This document shows, one piece after another, positions 33,001 through 39,829 of a stretch of 64,000 bases of DNA. Position 1 is the stretch's first letter, and each line of letters starts with the position of its first letter. The translations under genes were made by a program, and so were the position numbers. Origin of the DNA: Myxococcales bacterium (lineage in GTDB: Bacteria > Myxococcota_A > Polyangia > Polyangiales > Polyangiaceae); the NCBI GenBank assembly GCA_016712525.1, contig JADJQX010000008.1, positions 1 through 64,000 on the forward strand. The letters run 5' to 3'. Under the pieces are notes generated by a model. It was not told the DNA's origin. It made no database searches and saw only the letters and a program-made list of their open reading frames with translations.

Positions 33001-33743
33001 AGGTGAAGAACATGCTCAAGGGCGTGTTCGCCGGGCGACCGAACCTGACCTTCGACTACTGGCCCAACCAGTTTTCCGACGGCTACGCGCCCCTCGAGCT
33101 GGCATACGCGCTCACCGTCCACAAGTCGCAGGGCAGCGAGTTCAAGAAGGTCTTCGTCATTCTGCCGAAGAACTGCCGCCTGCTGTCTCGCGAGCTCGTC
33201 TACACCGCGCTCACGCGCTCCCGTGAGCAGCTCGTGCTCCTCATCGAGGGCGACGACGCGACAGTGCTCTTCGACCTCACGCGCCCAGAGCGCTCGGAGA
33301 CCGCGCGCCGCAACACGAACGTCTTCCAGAGCGTCATCCGCGCCGCCGACGACTCCGTGCCCTTTGCTGAGCACCTGATCCACCGGACCGAGAAGGGGCA
33401 TCTCGTGCGCAGCAAGTCGGAGCTGGTGATCGCGAACATGCTGTTCCAGCTTGGCATCCCCTACGAGTACGAGCGCGTGCTCGACGGGACGACCGCAGCG
33501 GGCCGCCTGCGCCCCGACTTCTCGTTCGTGACAGCGGATGGCGACCTGCTCGTCTGGGAGCACCTCGGCATGCTCAGCCGCCCCGACTACAAGCGGGGCT
33601 GGGAGTGGAAGCGCGCCTGGTACCAGAAGAACGGCTTCGCCGAGGGCAAGACGCTCTTCACGTCGACCGAGGAGGACGGCAAGGGCCTCGACTCGGTCGA
33701 GCTGAAGAAGACGGCGCTCGCGATCAAGGGGCTCATCGAATGA
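30054..33743 (+). CDS. RecD-like SF1 helicase fused to PD-(D/E)XK-like domain
   Basis: 1229 aa. ATG 30054 (GAGGGG 4 nt upstream) preferred to GTG 30024. A ~600-residue N-terminal region of unknown fold starts with a Cys-containing motif (WHDSRWNGSVCRQPSCN). SF1B helicase core: Walker A ~640 (GRAGTGKTSV), motif II ~720 (VVIDECSML), GDPNQLPP, then ALTVHKSQGSEFKKV and VYTALTRSREQL. The C-terminal ~130 residues read VRSKSELVIANMLF, PYEYERVLDG, RLRPDFSF, VWEHLGML, a pattern typical of restriction-like nuclease domains attached to helicases. Starts 13 bp after the SNF2 gene. It could degrade or process unmodified DNA. Confidence 0.75.
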   Translation: MFHLTARVAWHDSRWNGSVCRQPSCNAFCAALDRIREERDDAREDAIAGKRWNTLDPDELPACKAESGAFMNDEEWSRRFVHPYAGIKKAEDTHGHLKPTLVKIPSYATFVVPFAWMLKSEQEAIDERLPTPLPLDEEAPFNSPWVFGRERQEAILKLFASRLTPERSLVFFYCKEGQPLGDTITRLVMGVGRIANVAQPKAYDVSKKKPTHLMWDLLIRHTIRPDGEDGFLLPYHDYLEPTGDAAEDTRRQRLLHEIAVPADPAHVRVFSYAAELAPADIALSTLVRCLESVRKIREHGIAKGPWERREEWLNQQIAQAWQDRGPFPGLGPVLEALGMRLGTALALELRSSGMMKADADPWPTVDAILRGKQKPPQPAYAEDLKAIRETWTDLPDERRALLKLLSRFAFTSQQALRWFDPKERAKGTAAKVTDEEILANPYRMSEVDLGDWNDSSVSVGTIDRGLLPDATIAAKHPVPTPSKVGSPNDARRLRAALVAVLREASENGDALLSVPEALQRVGSLDLAHPCVIGSDWPSTNRSTLAGVVELIDIPVAEGAPTAALQLTELKGREDRLRSVLGKRAAKAAAPIKADWQKLLVTAISEAGGKFDKTNDIHRQAIEEQAVALERLLSRRLSVLVGRAGTGKTSVMGALMLADALTKDGILLLAPTGKARVRLGKATNAEAMTVAQFLHRLGRYDGSRQRPKFEGKDKYRKEKTVVIDECSMLTMDDLVAVLEALDLAHVQRVILVGDPNQLPPIGVGRPFADLVSYLETTDAKGDDGSLLGNALARLSVEVRAAAAASSTTSDALRLASWFTREQQPVDADRVLSDLELGEKFNDLEIALWKTPDDLRAQLLLAFQRHLGLSGPSDVAGFDKALGLDDKGWVPFDAPEGSERWQILSPVRMHPHGVHDLNRWVQRQFRAKELEAAGTAWGVSLGDETIVAKDKVIQTTNQRRKAYNWVERAVEEHYIANGEVALMSKVKNMLKGVFAGRPNLTFDYWPNQFSDGYAPLELAYALTVHKSQGSEFKKVFVILPKNCRLLSRELVYTALTRSREQLVLLIEGDDATVLFDLTRPERSETARRNTNVFQSVIRAADDSVPFAEHLIHRTEKGHLVRSKSELVIANMLFQLGIPYEYERVLDGTTAAGRLRPDFSFVTADGDLLVWEHLGMLSRPDYKRGWEWKRAWYQKNGFAEGKTLFTSTEEDGKGLDSVELKKTALAIKGLIE

Positions 33744-33765
33744 CGGCGACGAGAGGAGAGGAAGC

Positions 33766-35016
33766 ATGACGACCTTCTCCGCCGCGGACTCGGCGCTCGG
33801 GTACCTGTACCAGGTGCGCGTCGCGCTGCTCTGGTCTCTGCGCCGCGCGCGCGCCGGAGCCGAATTCATCGTGTCCCTCGAAACGCTCGACGACGTCACA
33901 TTCGATGCTTTTCAGGCAAGTGGCCCCAAGGCTGATGAGCTTCTGCAGACGAAGCACCATCGCAAGAGTGAGGCTTCGCTGTCCGACGCGAGCGGCGATC
34001 TCTGGAAGTCGTTGCGCGTGTGGTTCGAGGGGCACGCCAACAACACGATCCCGTCCGGCACCGCGCTCTACCTGCTCACCACGGGGGCCGCGCCGAGGGA
34101 CGGTGCAGCGTGGTTCCTGCGCAGCGATGGTGCCCGCGACGTTGAGAAGGCTCTCCAGAAGCTGGAGACGGTCACACAGACGTCGGATAGCCAATCCAAC
34201 GCCCCTGCGTACCAGGCGTTCAGCGCGGTGTCGGGCGCGGCGCGGCGGGCGATCCTCGACAACGTCGTCGTGCTCGACCGGGCGCCCGGCATCCTCGCGA
34301 TCGATGACGAGCTGAGGGAACAGGTCCATTTTTCCGCAGCGACGAAGCACCTCGATGCGTTTCTTCAGCGTCTCGAGGGCTGGTGGCTGAGACGGGTCAT
34401 CAAGCAGCTTTCCGCCGTGCCGCAGCCCGCGGGCATCCTCAGCGATGAGATCGAAGCCGAGATGACCGAGCTGCGCGAGCAGTTCAAGCAGGACAACCTA
34501 CCGATCGATGACGACCTCCTGCAGTTCACGCTCGACGACGAAACGCATGCTGCCCATGAGGGATATCAGTTCGTTCACCAGCTCAAGCTGATCGAGGCTA
34601 CGAAGAAGCGGGTGGCGGCTGCGATCCGTGACTTCTACCGCGCGTTCGAGCAGCGCTCTCGATGGCTCCGAGAGGATCTCCTGCTCGTCGGCGACCTCTC
34701 TCGGTACGAGCGGAAGCTGGTGGAGGAGTGGGAGCTCGTCTTCGAAGGCGCGAAGAACGAGATCGAAGCGACTGCCGCCGAGGCCGCGAAGCGCAAGGCG
34801 GCGAGGTCGATCCTCGCGTGGGCTGAGAAGGCGACGATCCCGATCCGCCCGGGTGTGACGGAGCCCTTCGTGGTTCGTGGGTCGTTCCACATGCTCGCGG
34901 ACGAGAAGCCGCCGCGCATCGGCTGGCACCCGGACTTTCATGATCGGCTCGCCGAGATCCTCAACCCGAGCGGAAGCGTTCCTCCAACGGACGCATCGGG
35001 AGGCGAAGCTGAATGA
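33766..35016 (+). CDS. ABC-3C effector with dsDNA-nuclease-like domain
   Basis: 416 aa. N-terminal domain ~5-70: LGYLYQVRVALLWSL, then SLETLDDVTF (Glu39, Asp42/43) and LLQTKHH (Gln61, Lys63). This E-D-QxK spacing is the signature of the DUF4297/Cap4-type nucleases. Middle region helical; the segment LDAFLQRLEGWWLRRVIKQL (~200) matches the C-terminal region typical of ABC-3C effectors. The last ~70 residues (PPRIGWHPDFHDRLAEIL) are C-terminal. Strong RBS (gaggagaggaag), 22 bp after the helicase gene, ATGA overlap with the next. Likely an abortive or DNA-degrading effector held in check by the ATPase and middle component. Confidence 0.75.
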   Translation: MTTFSAADSALGYLYQVRVALLWSLRRARAGAEFIVSLETLDDVTFDAFQASGPKADELLQTKHHRKSEASLSDASGDLWKSLRVWFEGHANNTIPSGTALYLLTTGAAPRDGAAWFLRSDGARDVEKALQKLETVTQTSDSQSNAPAYQAFSAVSGAARRAILDNVVVLDRAPGILAIDDELREQVHFSAATKHLDAFLQRLEGWWLRRVIKQLSAVPQPAGILSDEIEAEMTELREQFKQDNLPIDDDLLQFTLDDETHAAHEGYQFVHQLKLIEATKKRVAAAIRDFYRAFEQRSRWLREDLLLVGDLSRYERKLVEEWELVFEGAKNEIEATAAEAAKRKAARSILAWAEKATIPIRPGVTEPFVVRGSFHMLADEKPPRIGWHPDFHDRLAEILNPSGSVPPTDASGGEAE

Positions 35017-35510
35017 CGTCCTGGGCCGAGCGCTCGATCGAGGAGCGGAACCTGCTCAACCCGGGCTTCTGCGCGATGCTCGTGTGGCAGGCCGCACAGG
35101 GCTACTCCTCGGAGCGACCCCTCCCGCTGTCCATCGAGCTCTCGTTCCTCGTGCTGCCGTTTGCGCTGCACAAGGAGACGAGGGAGAGCTTGCCGACCAA
35201 CATCAGGACATCGCTGCCGACGTGGCTCGCGGAGCACCCGATCGTGCGGACGCGCCTGGGAGAGCGGGCGTCGACGCTGCGCGCGTTCACGAAGGAGTCG
35301 CTCATCTTCGGTGGCTCGCTTGGACTACTCGCGATCGCGCAAGACGGAGTGCGCGCGAACGCGAACATGAAGAAGCGCGTGAACGCCGCCCTCAAGGCGA
35401 CGAGCGATGAAGTCCGCGATTGCGCCAAGCGCGCCGAGTTCGTCGGGAGATGGCTCGAGAAGGCAGGCGGGCCGGAAACCGTGATGGCGCTGCTGGGGGT
35501 TCGTCCATGA
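35013..35510 (+). CDS. ABC-3C middle component
   Basis: 165 aa. Small helical adaptor beginning SIEERNLLNPGFCAMLVWQA, with LPLSIELSFLVLPFALHKET and TFTKESLIFGGSLGLLAI-like pattern (residues ~85-105: RAFTKESLIFGGSLGLLAIA). The opening E..NLLNP-F and the 'ALHK.TR..LP' stretch are the hallmarks I associate with three-component ABC system middle components. Overlaps both neighbours by ATGA. Predicted to bridge effector and ATPase. Confidence 0.75.
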   Translation: MTSWAERSIEERNLLNPGFCAMLVWQAAQGYSSERPLPLSIELSFLVLPFALHKETRESLPTNIRTSLPTWLAEHPIVRTRLGERASTLRAFTKESLIFGGSLGLLAIAQDGVRANANMKKRVNAALKATSDEVRDCAKRAEFVGRWLEKAGGPETVMALLGVRP

Positions 35511-37462
35511 GCGTGCAGATCCTCGACATCGTCGTCTACAGCCACGATGGCGAGAAGCGCATGCTTTCGTTGAAGCCCGGCAAGGTCAACATCATCACGG
35601 GCGCGTCGCAGACCGGAAAGTCGGCGCTGAGCGACATCATCGACTACTGCTTCGGAAGCGGTGAGTGTCATGTCGCGCACGGACCTCTTCGCCTGCGCGT
35701 GGCCTGGTACGGGCTGCGCCTCCAGCTCGCGTCGGGAGAGGCCTTCGTCGCACGGCGTTGCCCGCCGCCGAGGGCACAGTCCAGCACCGACTACTTCATC
35801 GCCACAGGGCGTACGGTGAAGGTGCCAGAAGCGAGCGAACTGCGGGCGACGACGAATCTCGAGGGCGCGACGACGACGCTCACCTCGTGGGTCGGCATTC
35901 GCGACAATCTCCATGAGCCACCTACGGGCCAGAGGCGCGCCGCGCTTTCAGCGACCGTTCGGCACGCGGTTGCGCTCTGCCTCCAGCAGCAAGACGAGAT
36001 CATCAGCAAGAAGCATCTGTTCCACGGAACGTCCGACAACTGGGCGGCGCAGGCGTTGAAGGACGCGCTCCCGTACTTTCTCGGAGCAGTCGACGACGAC
36101 CACGTGAGGAAGCAAGGTGAGCTGCGTCGCCTGCGCGAGCAGCTTCGTGCCGTCGAACGTAGACTTGCGGAGATTGCCGCGCTGCGCGGCGACGGTGCGA
36201 CCAAAGCCGACGCGCTCCTCGCACAGGCTCGTGACGCCGGACTGACGCAGGAGGTGACGCCGACGTGGGATGGCGCGGTCTCCGCGCTTCGAGCCGTGCT
36301 CAAGACGCCGCTCGCGAGCGTCGATGTGACGCTCCCTGACGGTATGGAGTTCTCGCGGCTCTCGACCGAGCGCGCGGAGCTGCTCCAGGCTCAACGGCGC
36401 ATCCGCGCCGACATCGACTCGGCGCGTGCTTTCTCCAAGGACGAGAAGGGCTTCTCCCACGAGACTAAGGAGCAGAAGGCGCGGCTGGCGACGATCGGCA
36501 TCTTCGAGGGAGGCGAGCCCGGGCACACGTGCCCGCTCTGCGCACAAGACCTCCCAACCGAGAATGCCCCGCCCGAGGTGGCCGCGCTGCAGGGAGCCCT
36601 GACGGACGTGGCGAGCCGGATGGAGTCGGTCGCCCGGGTCGAGCCGCACATTGAGAACGCCATCAGCGCGCTCGAGGTGCGCCTTCAGGAGGTGCAGCAG
36701 TCGCTGATGAGGAACCGGACGCAGATGGAGGCGGTCCGCTCGGCCAACACCGCGGTATCGGAGGCTCACGCAGACTCAGCCAAGAAGGCCCACGTCCTCG
36801 GGAGAGTCAGCCTGTATCTGGAGAGCATGCCCGACGTGCCCGACACGAAGGACCTCGAGGGGCAGGCGGAATCGATCCGCGCCAAGTGCAAGCAGCTCGA
36901 AGAGGAGCTGAGTGATGAGCGCGTTCAAGAGCAGCTCGCGTCGATCGCGTCGCTCCTCTCCGAGAAGCTGACGAAGTGGGCGCGCGAGCTCGGGCTGGAA
37001 CACTCCGAGTACCCGATGCGCCTCGACCTCAAGAAGCTCACGCTGGTTGCCGACACCGTCGATGGCGCGATCCCGATGAGCCGCATCGGCAGCGGCGAGA
37101 ACGGCGTCGGCTTCCACCTCATCGCGCACCTGGCTCTGCACCAGTGGTTCGTGCAGCGCTCGCGCCCGGTGCCGCACTTCATCTTCTTCGACCAGCCCTC
37201 GCAGGTGTACTTCCCGGCCGACAAGGACGTCGATGGCTCGATGGGGCTTGTGCCGGACGACGACCGGCACCGAGTGCAGCAGATGTTCCGACTGATCTTC
37301 GATGCGGTCCAGGCGGTCGCGCCCGGTCTGCAGGTGATCCTAATTGAGCACGCCGACCTGAACGAGGACTGGTACCGCGACGCCATCGTCGAACGCTGGC
37401 GCGGTGGCAAGAAGCTCGTGCCCGAGGATTGGAAGCGGGACGGCGAAGGGGCCGCCGAGTGA
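35507..37462 (+). CDS. ABC-3C Rad50/SMC-like ATPase (DUF3732)
   Basis: 651 aa. Walker A at residues 32-39 (GASQTGKSALSDIIDYCFG), a typical DUF3732 opening (LSLKPGKVNIITGASQTG). Coiled-coil arms ~205-250 and ~385-480, with a zinc-hook-like CPLC (~342-345, HTCPLCAQDLP) between them. Signature-like GSGENGVGFHLIAHLALH (~525) and Walker B HFIFFDQPSQVYFP (~557). All are in the order expected for a Rad50-like ABC ATPase. Predicted sensor of phage DNA or replication intermediates that licenses the nuclease effector. Last gene of the defence operon. Confidence 0.85.
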   Translation: MSVQILDIVVYSHDGEKRMLSLKPGKVNIITGASQTGKSALSDIIDYCFGSGECHVAHGPLRLRVAWYGLRLQLASGEAFVARRCPPPRAQSSTDYFIATGRTVKVPEASELRATTNLEGATTTLTSWVGIRDNLHEPPTGQRRAALSATVRHAVALCLQQQDEIISKKHLFHGTSDNWAAQALKDALPYFLGAVDDDHVRKQGELRRLREQLRAVERRLAEIAALRGDGATKADALLAQARDAGLTQEVTPTWDGAVSALRAVLKTPLASVDVTLPDGMEFSRLSTERAELLQAQRRIRADIDSARAFSKDEKGFSHETKEQKARLATIGIFEGGEPGHTCPLCAQDLPTENAPPEVAALQGALTDVASRMESVARVEPHIENAISALEVRLQEVQQSLMRNRTQMEAVRSANTAVSEAHADSAKKAHVLGRVSLYLESMPDVPDTKDLEGQAESIRAKCKQLEEELSDERVQEQLASIASLLSEKLTKWARELGLEHSEYPMRLDLKKLTLVADTVDGAIPMSRIGSGENGVGFHLIAHLALHQWFVQRSRPVPHFIFFDQPSQVYFPADKDVDGSMGLVPDDDRHRVQQMFRLIFDAVQAVAPGLQVILIEHADLNEDWYRDAIVERWRGGKKLVPEDWKRDGEGAAE

Positions 37463-37632
37463 ACGCCAGGGACCACGGCCCGGCGTTCAACAGTCCCGCG
37501 CCCGACGCGCACAACGCGCCCCAGTGCGCGCCGCAGCCCCCCGACCGCGCCCACGCCCCGGACCGCTGAGCTCGGCGCGCCACGCGCCAACGTGGGCGCC
37601 CGTTCCGCGCTCGCGCGGGACAGCGCCCCGAT

Positions 37633-37666
37633 GATCAACAGTCCCACCCGCGCGGGACAGTTGATC
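37633..37666. repeat. Inverted repeat, 13-bp arms, one mismatch
   Basis: GATCAACAGTCCC (37633-37645), 8-nt loop, GGGACAGTTGATC (37654-37666). It follows the last defence gene by 170 bp. It lacks a T-tract, so a protein-binding or recombination site is as likely as a terminator. Confidence 0.6.
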
Positions 37667-37880
37667 GCCGGGTCACGGTCCCGGAAACCGAGGGTCGGCT
37701 GTTAACCGCGTCTCGGCTTCTCTCTCCCCACGGGACCGAGATGAGAGCGCGAACGCCGTCCCGAGCGCCCTCGACGCGCAGCTCTTCACGCGCGTCGTGC
37801 TCTCAGCGCGATCGCCGTCCCGGCGCACGCGACGGTCGCCGACGCGCAAACCCTCGGGGAATCAGGGGAGAAAAGACAAC

Positions 37881-37906
37881 GGCCCCGGAGATCGCTCTCA
37901 GGGGCC
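37881..37906 (-). terminator. Hairpin, possible terminator
   Basis: GGCCCC...GGGGCC with inner GAGA/TCTC pairing. On the minus strand it is followed by GTTGTCTTTTC, so it may back up the tRNA terminator. Confidence 0.35.
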
Positions 37907-37918
37907 GCTGTTAAAAGG

Positions 37919-37946
37919 TGCGGGGTCGCGTTTCCGCGACCCCGCA
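37919..37946 (-). terminator. Intrinsic terminator of tRNA-Asn
   Basis: Perfect 12-bp arms (TGCGGGGTCGCG / CGCGACCCCGCA) with a 4-nt loop, starting 5 nt after the tRNA 3' end on the minus strand and followed by CCTTTTAA. Confidence 0.75.
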
Positions 37947-37950
37947 TGAA

Positions 37951-38026
37951 TGGCTCCGACTGCAGGACTCGAACCTGCGACCCGGCGGTTAACAGCCGCC
38001 TGCTCTACCAACTGAGCTAAGTCGGA
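37951..38026 (-). tRNA. tRNA-Asn (GTT)
   Basis: 76 nt including encoded CCA. The minus-strand sequence starts TCCGACTTAGCTCAGTTGG, has anticodon stem-loop GGCGG-CTGTTAA-CCGCC (anticodon GTT), T-loop GGTTCGAGTCC and acceptor GTCGGAGCCA. All stems pair. The island lies on its 3' side, the usual orientation for tRNA-targeted insertions. Confidence 0.97.
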
Positions 38027-38076
38027 AAACGGCGACTTACCTACAGCCCCCCGGGGGGCCGGTCAAGCACGAAGCG

Positions 38077-39045
38077 TCACGGGGTGCGGCGCGAGGTCTT
38101 CTTTTTCTTCCGCGCCCCGGTTTTCGTGGGGCCCGAGGGGGCGTGGGGCTCGCGGCCGAGCTCCTCCAGCTTGGCGACGAGCCAGGCGTGGGCGGGCCCG
38201 AAGGCTGGGCCTCGGCGGTACACGGCGGACATGGCGAGGGTCATGGAGTGTTTGCGGAACACCTGGGGCACGACCCGCACGAGGCGCCCCTTCCGCAGAT
38301 CCTCTTCGATGAGCGGCTCGGGCAGGTTCCCCCACCCGAGGCCCGCGAGCATGAGAGCCCGCTTCGTGTGGAGATCACCCACGCGCCAGGTGCGCGGCGA
38401 GTGCACGCCCTGATCGGGCACCCCATCCTCCGAGCGCTCGGAGAGCACGATCTGCACGTGGTCCCGGAGCTCCTCGACGCTCGGCCCCTCCCCTCCCGGC
38501 CTCGGCCGCGCGAGCGGGTGCGACGGGGCCGCGCACGGCACGAGGCGGATCGTGAAGAGCGCCCGCCGCTCGAGCTTCGGCGTGAGACCGAGCGGCGACA
38601 CGAGGCCGAGCGTGGCCTCGCCCGAGAGCACGCGCGACGTCACGGCCGAGAGCGCCTCCGTCGCCACACGGAGCTCGACCTCCGGGAACTCGGCCGCGAA
38701 CGCCGCGCACGCGCGCACGAGGTGACCGAGCGGAAAGAGCGCGTCCACACACAACGACACGACCGCCTCCGTCCCCCGCGAGAACGACGCGGCCCGCTCC
38801 GCGAGCGCGCCCACCTCGGACAGCACCTTGTGCGCCGAGACCGCGAGCACGCGCGCCGCGTCGGTGGGCGTGGGGCGCTTCGTCCCCCGATCGAAGAGCT
38901 TTACCCCGAGGCCCTCCTCGAGCGTCGCGATGGTCTGGCTCACGGCAGACTGCACACGGCCGAGCTTGCGCGCCGCGGACGAGAAGCTCCCGTGCTCGAT
39001 CACGGCGAGGAAGGTTCGAAGCTCGGCGATCGTCGGCTCGTGCAT
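38077..39045 (-). CDS. LysR-family transcriptional regulator
   Basis: 322 aa. N-terminal winged HTH ~7-65 (LRTFLAVIEHGSFSSAARKLG, QSAVSQTIATLEEGLGVKLFDR split over positions 8-50). Effector-binding domain ~90-300 (VELRVATEALSAVTSRVLSGE, ATLGLVSPLG, GLGWGNLPEPLIEEDL). The C-terminal ~25 residues are a Lys-rich tail (TKTGARKKKKTSRR), longer than usual. Divergent from wrbA across 97 bp, so it is the probable regulator of that gene. LysR/quinone-reductase pairs often respond to quinones or electrophiles; the ligand here is not known. Confidence 0.93.
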   Translation of the reverse strand: MHEPTIAELRTFLAVIEHGSFSSAARKLGRVQSAVSQTIATLEEGLGVKLFDRGTKRPTPTDAARVLAVSAHKVLSEVGALAERAASFSRGTEAVVSLCVDALFPLGHLVRACAAFAAEFPEVELRVATEALSAVTSRVLSGEATLGLVSPLGLTPKLERRALFTIRLVPCAAPSHPLARPRPGGEGPSVEELRDHVQIVLSERSEDGVPDQGVHSPRTWRVGDLHTKRALMLAGLGWGNLPEPLIEEDLRKGRLVRVVPQVFRKHSMTLAMSAVYRRGPAFGPAHAWLVAKLEELGREPHAPSGPTKTGARKKKKTSRRTP

Positions 39046-39142
39046 GTTCGATCCATCTCATGGACCGATGGTTCCCATCAACCGAATGCCGGTTGTGCGC
39101 ATGGGTCCGACGAGGCATCCTCTCCGTCCGAAGGAGCCGTCC

Positions 39143-39736
39143 ATGCCCAAGATCGCCGTCATCTACTACTCCGCCACCGGCACGAACCACACCATCGCTC
39201 AGGCCGTCGCCGAGGGCGCCACGGCCGCGGGCGCCGAGACCCGCGTGCGCCTCGTCGCCGAGACGGCCCCGGCCGCCGCGATCGACTCGAACCCGAAGTG
39301 GCGCGCCTTCGTCGACAAGACGGCGCAAGACCCGAGGGCCACGCTCGACGACCTCGACTGGGCCGACGGCGTCGTCTTCGGGTTCCCCACGCGCTTCGGC
39401 GGCATGGCCGCCCAGATGAAGGCCTTCCTCGACACGGCCGGCGGCCTCTGGTTCCAGGGCAAGCTCGCCGACAAGGTCTACGCGGCCTTCACGTCCGCGC
39501 AGAACGCCCACGGCGGCCAAGAGGCGGCGCTCCTCTCGTTCTACACGACCATCCACCACTTCGGCGGCATCATCGCGGCGCCCGGGTACACCGACAAGCT
39601 CGTGTTCGCCTCGGGCGGCAACCCCTACGGCGTCTCCGTGACCGCGAACGACACGGGCGCGACCGAGGCCGACATCGCCCACGCGAAGTACATGGGCCAG
39701 CGTGTCGCCACGATCGCGAAGAAGCTCCGCGGCTAA
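39143..39736 (+). CDS. wrbA: NAD(P)H:quinone oxidoreductase, WrbA type
   Basis: 197 aa, normal WrbA length. Flavodoxin-like fold that binds FMN and reduces quinones by two electrons. FMN phosphate loop IYYSATGTNHTIAQA (~5-20), second FMN segment GFPTRFGGMAAQMKAFLD (~79-97), SAQNAHGGQEAALLSF (~115) and the WrbA-specific HHFGGIIAAPGY. ATG 39143 has AAGGAG upstream; longer frames run into the LysR promoter. Followed by a clear intrinsic terminator, so monocistronic. Confidence 0.93.
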   Translation: MPKIAVIYYSATGTNHTIAQAVAEGATAAGAETRVRLVAETAPAAAIDSNPKWRAFVDKTAQDPRATLDDLDWADGVVFGFPTRFGGMAAQMKAFLDTAGGLWFQGKLADKVYAAFTSAQNAHGGQEAALLSFYTTIHHFGGIIAAPGYTDKLVFASGGNPYGVSVTANDTGATEADIAHAKYMGQRVATIAKKLRG

Positions 39737-39761
39737 TTCACCGGTCCTTTCCTTCGGTTCG

Positions 39762-39796
39762 AGAGCCACGCGGCACGTTGCCCGCGTGGCTCTTTT
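39762..39796 (+). terminator. Intrinsic terminator after wrbA
   Basis: AGAGCCACGCGG and CCGCGTGGCTCT pair perfectly over 12 bp around an 8-nt loop, followed by TTTT. It lies 25 bp after the wrbA stop. Confidence 0.85.
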
Positions 39797-39829
39797 CGTG
39801 AGCGCAAAACTGCATGTACCCTCGCGCCC

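Larger units (their letters stand above)
37463..37950. other. Non-coding island edge
   Basis: No credible gene in these ~490 bp. It contains a 34-bp imperfect dyad (37633-37666), a 14-bp inverted copy of the tRNA-Asn anticodon stem-loop (37696-37709), and two hairpins (37881-37906 and 37919-37946). Repeated CGCGGGACAG words occur around 37615 and 37650. This is the most likely junction zone between the mobile element and the chromosome. Confidence 0.5.

Noticed and set aside
19752..33743. Identity as DISARM
   Set aside because: A SNF2-type helicase and a methyltransferase are present, but no DUF1998 (DrmB) or phospholipase-D (DrmC) protein is seen, while PglZ is.
37904..37917. Second partial match to the tRNA anticodon loop (CCGCTGTTAAAAGG)
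   Set aside because: Only about 8-9 contiguous bases match and they are part of the hairpin and T-tract of the terminator region.
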